Assembly (NCBI GenBank): GCA_022496185.1
Contig: WTXG01000013.1
Location: forward strand, 421,246-485,245
Direction of reading: 5' to 3'
Length of the DNA: 64,000 nucleotides
Origin: Multifurca ochricompacta
Lineage: Eukaryota; Basidiomycota; Agaricomycetes; Russulales; Russulaceae
Positions within the stretch are counted from its first letter, which is position 1, and each line of letters begins with the position of its first letter. Below the pieces are notes generated by a model, which was given only the letters and a program-made list of their open reading frames with translations, was not told where the DNA came from and did not search any database. This document shows, piece after piece, positions 11,487-21,925 of this stretch. The position numbers and the translations under genes were made by a program.

Positions 11487-13142
11487 TTATGATGGCTTAA
11501 TGGCTTGCTGCAGCGGCACGCGATCGACATGCGCAGTCGTCTTGAGTGGGAATGAATCGTCTGCACCGGTTCCCTAGGGTAACTCATATTAGGTGGTAGA
11601 GCTGGAAAGGGAGGGAGAGAGAGAAATAACAAACGCACAAATAAGTTGAAGGGGAAACCGATATCGAATTTTTTCGCGCTCTCAATCTTTTGGATATGTT
11701 CTGGCGTAAGCGAGATGTCGAGCGCTTTCAAATTGTCCCGCAACTGATCAATTTTACGCCCGCCGACGATTGGGAAGACATATGGCATCTTGACCAAATG
11801 GTACGCGATCGCGACTGATGGGGGGGACCAAGGCACCGCATCAAAAAAAAATAAACCATTCGAGGGTCCAAGTAGCAGGTTAAGAGTTAGAGTTAAGAGA
11901 GTTAGTAGTGCGGTAGCGGGACGGAGAGAGAAAGAGAGAGAGACGAACCGGCGGTAATGTTTCCCTCGACACCTACCTCCTTCGCTATCTCTTCCAACAC
12001 AAGTGACACCTTGCGTTCTTCCTCATTACGCTCCCAACTTGGCGAGAAAACCGTACGACCATTCTCCCCACTCTCGCGTCGTCGCGCTTCTTCAGCATCC
12101 GTACGGATTTTACCACCCCCTAGAACTCCCCAAGGTGCAAGGGCGAGTCCCTCTGAACGAGCCATAGGGATAATATCTCGCTCAAAGGAACGATCAAGAA
12201 CGCTCCAAAGTCCTTGATAGATCGAGAATGGAGTTTTTCCGTGATCCTTGGCGTATTGGTTCGCTTTGGATACTACCCATGCTGGAGCGTCCGAGATTCC
12301 CTATTATTTATATCAAGTATCACGCAGACGGGGTGTGTGTGTCAATGCAAGTTCAAGAGGAAAAAATGGAGGTTTCCCCCCCCCCCCCTCTGCGTACCAG
12401 GTAGAGGACTTTTCCTTGTAGAATGAGCGTATGCAGCGCATTTATGACTTCCTCGACGGAGGTACCGTAGTCCCACCAATGTACGTAAAGGATGTCAATG
12501 TAGGACGTGCGTAGCTTCTTGAGCGACTCGTGTATGGAAGTGTGCAACGATTTTGCGTGATTGCCGGTGTAGTTTACTTTGTGGGTGATATTGTCTTGAC
12601 CACGCTTATAATTTGTCGTGTACTTAATGACGTCCAACCCTCATTATTAAAGCACGTGGAAGATCGTTTTGAGAAGGGCGTCTAACTCACCTTGGTAGCG
12701 ATGACGAGTTGGTCACGAATGCCTCGCTTTTCGGCCCATTCACCGATGAACTCCTCAGAGCTCTCGTCCTGGCTAAAAAAAAATAGATATATTCAAGTTC
12801 AGAAAATTAAATTAAAGTAGCATGGGAAAAAAAAAACACACTAGTTGTTGGCAGTATCGATAAAATTCCCCTAGTGGTCGCGAGTCATCATCATCAGAAC
12901 TTGAAAGGGAAAATTTAAATGAGTAAGTGACTTACGCCAAAGTCAAAGTACGCATCGAGAAGCTTGAATGAAGTTTCCTTATCCATGGAACCCATACCAT
13001 ATTCATGCCATTTGTCCCCAATGTTCATGCCACCGAGACATAATGGGGACACGCGCACACCAGCGAGTGGTGAGAGTGTCCTGTAGCGAGCAAGTTTGGT
13101 GACGGGAGGTGGAGGGATAGCGAAGATAGCCTTTGTCGACAT
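11487..13142 (-). CDS. Aldo-keto reductase, aryl-alcohol dehydrogenase type, copy A
   Basis: This is an NADP(H)-dependent reductase of the AKR9 group (aryl-alcohol dehydrogenase, norsolorinic acid reductase and StcV-like). The fold motifs appear in order: [22 protein letters not shown] with catalytic Asp and Tyr; VIATKY with catalytic Lys; YVHWWD with His; [26 protein letters not shown]; and the cofactor loop FPIVGGRK. It is about 380 residues long. All exons join in frame from the start at 13142 to the stop at 11487-11489, so this looks like the best-preserved of the three copies. It has one extra codon (EGNITAG against ESITAG). Such enzymes reduce aromatic aldehydes to alcohols in lignin-related or mycotoxin pathways; the substrate here is unknown. 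It stands last of three tandem copies on the minus strand. Confidence 0.9.
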
Positions 13143-13546
13143 GGTCTCAATAATTCAAAGAAACAAAAAAAAAAAAAAAAAGGGAGAGAACAGTCCCCAT
13201 CAAATTTCATTCACACTTTTAACTGTGACCCATGTCCGTGTGACATGAACAATTATGTCAGTTGATTGTGTACCGGAACTCGATGTTAATAAAAAAAATC
13301 TGCTCTGCTCTACTTTTTGAAAAAAAATATAAGTGCACGTGCTGAGACATAAGCGCCGGCAATATATTGTGAAAAAAGGGTAAGCGCCACGACGTCAAGC
13401 CAGAGATATCTTAGATAGACAGAGAGCACCATTGTTATTTGGGTTGGGGAGAGGGGGTGGGGGGGGGGGAGGAGGAGAAGGGAAGACAAAGGACGTCAAG
13501 CCGGGTATCACCGGATCTGTTGTTACCCTGGTCTCTTCAACTTGAC

Positions 13547-15116
13547 TCAATTAGACGGCCTAATGGCTTGCTGGACAGGTACCCGGTCGATATGAGCCGT
13601 TGTCTTGACGGGCCAAGGATCATCTAAACTATTTCGCTATATAATATATATGTATGACCAATCAGTAAGAGCGAGTAGCAAAAAGAAGAAATACATCTTA
13701 CGAAGATGTTGTACGAAAAACATGGTTCAAATTCATTCGTGCTCTCTATCCTTTGTATCTGTTCAGGTGTGAGAGAGATATCAAGCGCTTGCAGATTCTC
13801 TCGCAACTGATCTACTTTGCGGCCACCGATGATGGGGAAGACATATGTGCTTTGAGAAGGTGATATGCAATCGTCACTGAAACACACACACACACACACG
13901 GGGTCAGCACCGGTAACACCAAAAAGGATGAGACAATTTTGACCCAGGTTTTATTTACCTGCGGTAATGCTTTCCACGCCAACTTCTTTGGCTATTTCCT
14001 TCAGCACAAGACATACTTTCCGCTCTTGATCGGTGCGTTCCCAGTTTGGAGACATTAACGTTCGACCATTCTCCCCACTTGACTTCCTCCGCTCTTCCTC
14101 TTCGTCTGTTCGAACTTTTCCGGCTCCGAGAACCCCCCAGGGTGCAAGTGCGAGACCTTCTGAACGTACCATTGGTAGAATGTCACGCTCGAGAGATCGG
14201 TCGAAAATGGACCAAGGTCCTTGATAGATCACGAAAGGTGACTTTCCATGATATTTCGCATATTCATTTGCTTGACCACTACCCACGCTGGTGCACCTGA
14301 GATTCCCTGTGGGGTAGGGTGGGGGGGGGGGGGGTAAAAAAAATAAGTAAAACGCGATTGGAGAGATTGACGTGCCAGGTATAGGACTTTGCCTTGGAGG
14401 ACAAGGACGTAGAGCGCACTCATGACCTCCTCGACTGAAGCCGTGTAATCCCACCAATGGACATAAAGGATGTCAATGTAGGAGGTACGCAGTTTTTTGA
14501 GCGATTCTTGGACAGAGACATGCAATGACTTTGCGTGGTTGCCAGTGTAATTTACCTTGTGTGTGATGTCATCCCGTCCTCGTTTATAATTCATCGTATA
14601 CTTTTGTACGCGTTAAGATAAGATAAGATTAGATAGATATCATCGAAATAAATAAACCTTTGTCGCGATGACGAGCTGATCGCGAATATTGCGCTTTTCG
14701 GCCCATTCACCGATGAACTCCTCGGAAGATTCATCTTGACTGAGCCACGTGATCGACATTAATATAAAATCATCTAACAACAACAACAACAAAAAAAAAA
14801 AAACACGCACTAGGAGTTGGCGGTATCAATAAAGTTACCCTAAAAAACATTATTAGTCAGTTTAATGAGATGGGAAAATGTTTCCAAATCGAGTTGAAAG
14901 TTACTTAACGCCGAGGTCAAAATATGTGTTGAGAAGATTGAATGAAGATTCTTTGTCCATGAAGCCCATACCGAATTCTTGCCATTTATCTCCGATGCTC
15001 ATCCCACCAAGACACAGTGGGGATACACGAATACTCGCAAGTGGCGAGAGGGTGCGATAGCGGGCAAGGCCAGAAACTGGAGGCGGTGGGAAGGTCAGAA
15101 GCGGTTTTGAAGACAT
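13547..15116 (-). CDS. Aldo-keto reductase, copy B, frame-shifted as sequenced
   Basis: This paralogue of copies A and C has the same exon plan and motifs: [41 protein letters not shown]. The C-terminus ([18 protein letters not shown]) matches copy A closely. The reading frame breaks twice. Near 14270, PAWVV continues as KQMN instead of the expected SKANQYA-like block, which sits in another frame. Near 13847, the HLLK block and the VFPIIGGRK block are in different frames. Each break is explained by one missing base in a GG or CC pair. The first donor is GTTAAG instead of GTAAGT. The motifs are otherwise intact, so either a very young pseudogene or consensus error is possible. Confidence 0.8.
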
Positions 15117-15160
15117 GGGACCCTGTACTTGGTTGGATAGTAACAGCGCCCTCCTCCTCC

Positions 15161-15169
15161 TTATATATT
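15161..15169 (-). promoter_or_regulatory. TATA box of reductase copy B
   Basis: On the minus strand the sequence reads CAATATATAAGG, about 45-55 bases upstream of the start at 15116. Spacing and sequence fit a TATA element. Confidence 0.55.
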
Positions 15170-15392
15170 GCTGAACTAATGTGGGGTTCTCGATATGAAT
15201 CGCACGCTACGGTACAGAGGCTGGTTTCCAACTTTAAAGTTTAATATAAAGGGTTGAGGTAGTATGGTGGCAAGCACTAAGGTTCAGGTGAGGTGACTAA
15301 TATTTATTTATTTTGCAACACTCTCTTCATTTTATTTTACATCAGACGTTTTACACCGGAATACGGGGTGAAGAACAACTGAGAGTACCGAA

Positions 15393-16906
15393 TCAAACCT
15401 TCGACGGCCTAATCGCTTCCTGGAGAGGTACACTGTCCGTATGAGCGGTCGTCTTGACCGCAAAAGAGACTTCGGCTCCCGTTCCCTGAGCAGAGCACAG
15501 AGATCTTAGAATGACCAAAGATGCAACGCAATGGAAAATAAGCTTACAAAGAAGTTGGCCGGGAAGCCAAGGTCAAACGGTATAGCGCTGTCGATCTTCT
15601 GGATCTGCTCAGGAGAGAGGGAGATGTCAAGAGCTAGCATATTCTCCCGCAGTTGCTCGACTTTACGACCACCAACGATCGGGAAGACGTAAGGTGTCTT
15701 TATGAGGTGGTATGCGATCGCCACTAGCCCATCCATATATCAGCAGACGCTTTGAAAGAAAGAATGGAAAGAAAAGGAACATACCAGCAGTAATGCTCTC
15801 AACACCCACTTCTTTCGCGACCTCTTCCAGTACGAGGCACACCTTCCTCTCGTCCTCAGTGCGCTCCCAATTTGGATTAGACATCGTTCGACCTTGTTCG
15901 CCCTCTCTCTACGCCGTGCCTCCTCTGCGTCTGTTCGAATTTTTCCTCCACCAAGGACTCCCCAAGGTGCGAGCGCAAGTCCCTCTGTGCGTGCCATCGG
16001 GATGATGTCGCGCTCAAAGGAGCGCTCTATGGCGCTCCATTTACCCTGATAGACCACAAACGGCGTCTTTCCGTGATCCCTCGCATATTGGTTTGCCTTG
16101 GACACCACCCACGCTGGCGTATCCGAAATTCCCTGCGGATGGTGGGAAAAGGTAAAGATTTGGTTTTCAATGTTGAACATGCCAACGTACCAGGTAGAGG
16201 ACTTTGCCTTGGAGGACGAGGACATGAAGTGCGTTCATGACCTCCTCGACCGAAGCCGTGTAATCCCACCAATGGACGTAAAAGATGTCAATGTATGAGG
16301 TACGCAGTTTTCTGAGCGATTCGTGGACAGAGACATGCAATGACTTGACGTGGTTGCCAGTAAAGTTCACCTTGTGCGTGACATTATCCCTGCCTCGGGT
16401 AAAATTGGTCGAATACTAGGCGCGCATATATCATCAGAATGGTGGGTGGTCAACGGACAGGCGTCAGCGCCAAAGTCGAGCGCACTTTTGTGGCGATGAC
16501 CAGCTCATCGCGGATACCGCGCTTTTCCGCCCATTCTCCAATAAACTCCTCAGAAGACTCATCTTGACTGGAGAATAAATTAACTTTTGTTTGACTAATC
16601 GATAAGAGCACTCACTAGTTATTGGCAGTATCGATGAAGTTTCCCTAGTAAATAAGTGGGCTCGTGGGAATATTCAACCAAAAGAACACCAAATGAATGA
16701 CTTACGCCAAGATCAAAATACGCATCGAGAAGCTTGAATGAGGTTTCCTTATCCATGGAACCCATACCATAGTCATGCCATTTGTCCCCAATGTTCATTC
16801 CGCCTAGACATAGCGGGGACACGCGTACACCAGCGAGGGGTGAGAGGATGCGATAACGGGCAAGCTTGGAAGGTGGAGGTGGAGGGACGACCCAAAGTTT
16901 AGACAT
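15393..16906 (-). CDS. Aldo-keto reductase, copy C, frame-shifted as sequenced
   Basis: This is the first of the three tandem reductases in transcriptional order. It starts [19 protein letters not shown], then [14 protein letters not shown], and has the same catalytic motifs as copy A, with [26 protein letters not shown] and [10 protein letters not shown]. One frame break lies near 15901. After EEARRRE the frame should return to [19 protein letters not shown], which is one base out of register. A missing G in a short G run explains it. The rest, including [12 protein letters not shown] and the C-terminus [19 protein letters not shown], is intact. The role is as for copy A. A TATA box stands about 95 bases upstream. 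Confidence 0.82.
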
Positions 16907-16997
16907 GACTTTCTAATCGAGGAGGGGAGAGATAGATGTATGCGGATGGAAGGATATTGAGATGAGACAAGTTCCCCAAGACATCGACATCCCAACT

Positions 16998-17007
16998 CTT
17001 TATATAT
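16998..17007 (-). promoter_or_regulatory. TATA box of reductase copy C
   Basis: The minus strand reads GATATATAAAG about 95 bases upstream of the start codon at 16906, which fits a TATA element with an ordinary 5' UTR. Confidence 0.5.
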
Positions 17008-17010
17008 CCC

Positions 17011-17717
17011 AACTATATCCCACGAAGACGAAGACGGAAGAGGGTGGAAGCAAAAAGGGATGAAGTATCATAAGCCATATTGACCTTGACTTGCTCCTTG
17101 CTCCGTTCACTTCTCTGCTTGTTGCTATCTTCCTTCTTCTAATCAGTCTCTTTCACGTTATCATCATTATCATATCATACTTCCGAGGAGTCACGTGCAG
17201 TAAATCTATACACGTCATTCCCACTAATAGCTCAAGCCGAGACTCCGAGACTAGACTGAAACTTGAGACCCACTTGACCCGCCTGTACGTCACTGCTTCT
17301 GATCTTATCAATCTTATCTTCTTATTTATTTATTATCTTTCACTCTCCCTCACACTCCCACTCTGATGATCGATTCGCTCATCTGTGCGCTACACCCGCT
17401 GAAAGGCTCACTCACAGTCAGGAATACGAACCGCTCTGTGGGTGTGACTGCCATCTAGGAATCCATCCCATCACCTCTCGACCCTGACAGTTAGCCCTCC
17501 CCTGAACGATGTTGGGAATTCATGATGAACAGCTAGCTAGCTACTCTCGAATACCTGTGTGGAACATTTCGCCTTTGGAACCCATCCTACTAGATGAGGA
17601 TAGGAATGTGAACATCTAGGGTGAATAAAAATCGCGAGAACCTCGAGGAGGCCTGACTTCTACGGTCGCCCTCTGCGTACCAACTTTCGTCGTTCATTAC
17701 TAGTCATTCTCTCCATT
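17011..17717. other. Divergent promoter region, no gene seen
   Basis: Lies between reductase copy C (minus) and the proline-rich secreted protein (plus). A short AT-rich GAATAAAAATC motif occurs about 95 bases upstream of 17718 and could be its TATA element. No other feature was recognised. Confidence 0.4.
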
Positions 17718-19046
17718 ATGCTGTGTCGTATCTCCGCTCTCTCCATCTATGTCGCTGCCATTCTGGCCACTTTTGCGGTTGCGACGCCTGTGGGTGTTCC
17801 TTATCCAGACGACTCGAAGTCTGTGCCGTATCAGAGCGTATCTAAATCCTACTCGTACCCGCCTCCCATGAAGTCTTATTTGGAGGACAAGCCCAAGCCA
17901 GAGGACAAATATTATCCCACAAAGTCTTATCCGGATGAGAAGCCAAAGCCCGAGGAAAAGGCTTACTACCCCTCAGCTCCGCCTCAGAAGTCAGAGAAGC
18001 CTAAACCCGAGGAGAAGTTCTACGGTCCTCCCCCTCCTCCCTCCCCGTTGAAGGAAGAGAAGCCCAAACAAGAGGAGAAATCTTACCCGACACCGTCTCC
18101 GTATCCGCCACCGCCTCCCCCGCCCCAGAAAGAGGAGAAACCATATCCGCCCCCGCCACCTCCGAAGGACGAGAAGCCCAAGTCAGAGGAGAAACCGTAT
18201 GCGCCACTACCTTCGCCTCCTCCTCCGCCACCCTCGAAGTCTTACCCAGAGGAGGCCAAGTCTGAGGGGAAATCTTACCCGCCACCCGCGGAGGAAGAGA
18301 AGCCCAAGTATGAGGAGAAGCCATACCCTTCGCCACCGCCCTCGAAGTATTACCCTGAGGAGGCCAAGCCTGAGGAGAAATCTTACTCGCCACCCGCGGA
18401 GAAGCCATACTCTCCGCCGCCGCCCTCGAAGTCCTATCCAGAGGAGCCTAAGCCCGAGGAGAAATCCTATTCGCCTCAGGGTTCTTATCCAGAGGAGCCC
18501 AAGTACGAGTCGAGGCCTTACCCGCCTTCAAAATCCTACTCAGAAAACCCCAAGTCCGATGAGAAAGTTTACCTGCCGCTGCCAAAGGACGAGGACGAGA
18601 AACCAAGGCCTGAAGAGAAACCTCAGTCTGATGAAGAGGAGGAGGATCAGTCTAAGCCTGACGATGATAAGCCTTCTCATGAGGAGCATGAGGACAAGGA
18701 TGAGGAACCTTCCCACGAGGAGCACGGGGACAAGGATGAGAAGCCTTCTCATGAAGAGGATCATGGGGACAAGGATGAGAAGCAGAAGCAGAAGCAGAAG
18801 TCGCAGGCTCCCAAGAAGGAAAACCACAAGTGCGCGATGGGAAAGCAGAAATCCAGCAACGTAGGTCATGATTGATGTTTGTCATTCCTGTTTGCTTGCT
18901 TCTTAGACGCTTCCCAGTCATTCGACCCCGATATTACGGATTTTATTGAGGACTTGAATTCCGCCATGGATGATACCGAGCCGTTCACTGTCCCCGACTG
19001 CTATTCTATCGATGATGAGGTTGACAGCGACGGGTTGCGACGATAA
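17718..19046 (+). CDS. Secreted proline/lysine/glutamate repeat protein with a degenerate hydrophobin-like tail
   Basis: The N-terminal signal peptide MLCRISALSIYVAAILATFAVA is followed by about 300 residues of imperfect repeats. These mix Pro runs (PPPPP), SKSYPEE, KPEEKSY and KPKPEEK, then an acidic His-Glu-Asp segment (HEEHGDKDEKPS type). An intron at about 18855-18906 leads to a last exon with DPDITDFIEDLNS, PDCYSIDDE and a stop at 19044-19046. The signal peptide and tail align with the hydrophobin at 20538-21663: KCAMGKQKSSN sits where the hydrophobin has QCSSGSQTCCN, and DPDITDFIEDL where it has DPDLIPDVDLD. The paired cysteines are serines here, and the last four hydrophobin cysteines are missing. 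I infer a paralogue that has lost the disulfide core and kept a wall-protein-like, extensin-like repeat. The donor of the intron is uncertain (GTCATG rather than GTAGGT keeps the frame). Confidence 0.75.
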
Positions 19047-20537
19047 GCCATTTTGTTAAGACAACATTTAGTTTGTGCGTGCCACGTTTCCCCCCTCGAT
19101 ACTCTTCATTTGTTGACCTGTCTGGTTATCCGGTTACCAGAATGGCTTTGGAACGCTCGATTTTTTGAGGGGCCAGAGCGAGGTTATAACATTTTTTTCA
19201 CTCTTTAGTCTGCCATTCTTTTATATATATACATTCATATATTCAGCGCACTTGTTTCTCTATAAGAAAGACAGTTGGCTGTAATGCCTTACTTTATAGC
19301 GAGCTGAGTCACACGAACACAATGTCACGTGCCTGTGGCATTCTGGTACCAAAAAAAGTCTGTAATAAATGCCCGGTGTAATTTCAGTTGTTGAAGAAGC
19401 GCTTCAACAACAAGCCAACAAAGTGCGAAGCGAAGATTATAGAATCACCGTCTCGAGCGAGTTACAACATACTTGTTTCTGCTGAACCGACAGTTGAGTG
19501 CCTGGCTGACTATTACGGAAAGTGGTGCCTTATCTTCATGTCTCCCAGTTGTGCGACGGTCCTATAGACATCGCCGCTGTGGGGAGAAGAAACTGAGAGA
19601 TCAGGATGCTGGTGCGTTACGTTCTCAACCACAACCATTGCATTCCTAGGAATTTCATCGAGCACATGATGAAGTAGTCACCCGATTTATCTTAATTATT
19701 ATCCCTATTTGAATTCCTCACCCCGAGTTCAAGATCCGCTATTTGAACCCCATAGATCATTCGGCTCGCCCTGTCGGGTCGGGGTCGGAAACAAGATGGC
19801 AAGGCAGGGCGGTGGCGAGTCCAAAATTCAATTCATTAGGCGTTGGTGATATCACGTGCAATGTTCAAGAGCTGTGCCGAGCGCTGCATGCATGGGAAAC
19901 GTGCTTCTTCATCATCATCATCATCTTCATCAAAGAGACAGGACATTTATTTTGTACTGTATAAGAGCACTTGTTTCATTTGTCGTGCATTTAGATCTTA
20001 GTGTAAGTACAACGAACGAGACGTACACGACAAGCGTACAGTCTTTCTGTCCCGCTTAGTCCCTTCAAACGTCCGTCCGTCCGGTAGTCCCACAACTGAC
20101 TTTTTGTTGGAATCCATATCGAAGGTACCCAATATCTAGATCTAGATATTGAAGACGTCTGGCAATTGAATACTAACCCCGAATTGGTCTTCTTCCATAA
20201 TCGCTCATCACCTTTCATGGATTTGTATGCTTCTCTTGAATGTGATCGGTTTCCGTGCATGCATTTTTGGGTGGCGAATCTAATCTACGTTGCATCCATC
20301 CTTCATAATCGCGATCTGTACGCAAATGCAGTATACGATTACCCCGACCGGTGGTTATCAATGTGTTCGAAGTACAAAGTTTCTGTCTGTTTAATGGCCC
20401 CAAGTTGGGAGAAGGAATTCAAAATCTAACAACATATAAAAGCAGGCAGTCGATGGGCCTGAGTTCAGCAGTTCCCAGTGGTTCTCAGGTGGTTCTCCGA
20501 CTTCTCTCTCTCTTCATTGCTATTCCTGCTTTCCATC
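19047..20537. other. Intergenic region with promoter of the hydrophobin gene
   Basis: About 1.5 kb without a recognisable gene. A TATA element (TATAAAAG, 20435-20442) lies about 100 bases upstream of the hydrophobin start. A palindrome ATCTAGATCTAGAT lies near 20136-20149. Confidence 0.45.
20435..20442 (+). promoter_or_regulatory. TATA box of the repeat hydrophobin gene
   Basis: TATAAAAG about 100 bases before the chosen start at 20538. This also argues against the in-frame upstream start at 20478, which would leave a very short leader. Confidence 0.6.
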
Positions 20538-21663
20538 ATGCTTTCGCGTTTCTCTTCTTTGTTCATCTACGTCGTTGCTGGTCTGGCTATCTCCGCGGCA
20601 GCGACACCTATGGGACCACCCCGCGACTATGATGGTTCGGCGAAGTCACCGTCCAAGGGCTCGTCATATAACCATCCTTCCTATTCGCCGTCCAAGTACC
20701 ATGACGAGAAGTCGTATTCGAAGCACTACCCAGAGAAGAACTACGGGAAGTCGTATGCGGTATACTCTCGTGATGAGAAGAAGTATCCTGAGGAGAAGAA
20801 GTACTCTGATGACGAGAAGAAGTACCCTGAGGAGAAGAAGTACCCTGAGGAGAAGAAGTACCCTGAGGAGAAGAAGTATCCTGAGGAGAAGAAGTACTCT
20901 GAGGAGAAGAAGTACCCTGAGGAGAAGAAGTACCCTGAGGAGAAGAAGTACCCTGAGGAGAAGAAGTACCCTGAGGAGAAGAAATACTCGGAGAAGAAGT
21001 ACTCGGAGAAGAAGTACCGCGACGAGAAGTACTCCGATGAGGAGAAGCACTCTGACGAGAAGGAGAAGAAGTACCCGGAGGAGAAGCACCACGAGGACGA
21101 GAAGCACCACGAGGACGAGAAGTACCATGATGACGACAAGCACCATGAGGACGAGAAGCACCATGATGACGACAAGCACCGCGACAATGACAAGAAGCAC
21201 GACAACGACAACAATCGCCATGAGGACAGTAGGTCTGGGGGATCTGTGGGCGACAACCAGTGCAGCTCGGGGAGTCAAACGTGTTGTAATCAGGTCACCG
21301 AGGTAATTGATCATGATCATCTAAGCTTTCCCCTTCGTTTCTGACGCACTCTTATTAGACGCGTGGTGCCCAGGGAACCCAGTTGCTTAGCATTTTAGGA
21401 TTGCTCGGTGTCGATCCCGACCTGATTCCTGACGTTGACTTGGACCAAGACAATTCATTGGTCGGAACAGGTTGTTCATCAGATGACACTCAGAGACCAG
21501 AGCGTGCACTAATACGGCCTTGTGCTGCACGGGTAACCACTTTGTGCGTCCTTCATATTCCCCCTTTTTTTCTTTCCTTTCTCTGAACTTGAAAACTTTT
21601 ATGTCAACAGAGTGGCTTGATTTCGACGGCTGCTCGAGGATTGAGTTCCCCCTCGTTGGCTAG
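20538..21663 (+). CDS. Hydrophobin with a long Lys-Tyr-Pro-Glu-Glu repeat domain
   Basis: The start at 20538 gives MLSRFSSLFIYVVAGLAISAAA, a signal peptide matching the paralogue at 17718. Residues of roughly 75-150 are near-perfect KKYPEE hexapeptides, followed by an acidic Asp/His/Lys tail (HHEDEK, DDDKH). The C-terminal domain has a hydrophobin pattern: C-x6-CC in QCSSGSQTCC; a long loop with LLSILGLLGVDPDL; a single Cys in VGTGC; then C-x5-CC in CTNTALCC; and a last Cys 8 residues on in FDGC. That is eight cysteines in class I-like order. Introns lie at 21303-21358 and 21533-21610. Between the fourth and fifth Cys (near 21500) the frame shifts by one base. Without the shift the last half would read as unrelated sequence. 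Hydrophobins assemble amphipathic films on hyphae and fruiting bodies; the charged repeat is unusual. Confidence 0.78.
20773..20999 (+). repeat. 18-base tandem repeat encoding KKYPEE
   Basis: About a dozen copies of an 18-base unit (AAGAAGTACCCTGAGGAG and close variants with TCT or GAT substitutions) lie head to tail inside the hydrophobin coding sequence. Many adjacent units are identical at DNA level, which points to recent unequal exchange or slippage. Confidence 0.95.
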
Positions 21664-21925
21664 TGTCAATCTAGCCTCAGTTTATTGTGCTTCTCGACGG
21701 GAACGACATTTTATACCCGCCACTCTTTTGTACACACACGCGTTCCTTTGTAACGCGCTTGTTTCCATCGTATCATACTATTTCTACAAATATAATTTGT
21801 AATAATCTCCAACCTTGTCCAAGAACTACGACGACGACAATCAGCTCGCCGTGCCGTGTAGAACCCAGCAACGACATGGTAAGTACGATTCTTTGGCGTA
21901 AATAGCTTTTGTTTATTTTTGTTGG

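Noticed and set aside
11487..16906. A secondary-metabolite gene cluster with a backbone enzyme
   Set aside because: Reductases, P450s and FAD oxidases are present, but there is no polyketide synthase, NRPS, terpene cyclase or specific transcription factor in the window. Cluster status cannot be claimed.
18001..18408. Long minus-strand open frame in the proline-rich gene
   Set aside because: It is the shadow of the plus-strand repeat. The plus frame has a signal peptide and a paralogue; the minus frame has low-complexity content only.
20664..21320. Minus-strand open frames of over 170 codons rich in Leu/Val or Ser/Phe opposite the hydrophobin repeat
   Set aside because: They arise from the repetitive AAG/GAG codons read backwards. 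There is no start context or independent homology.
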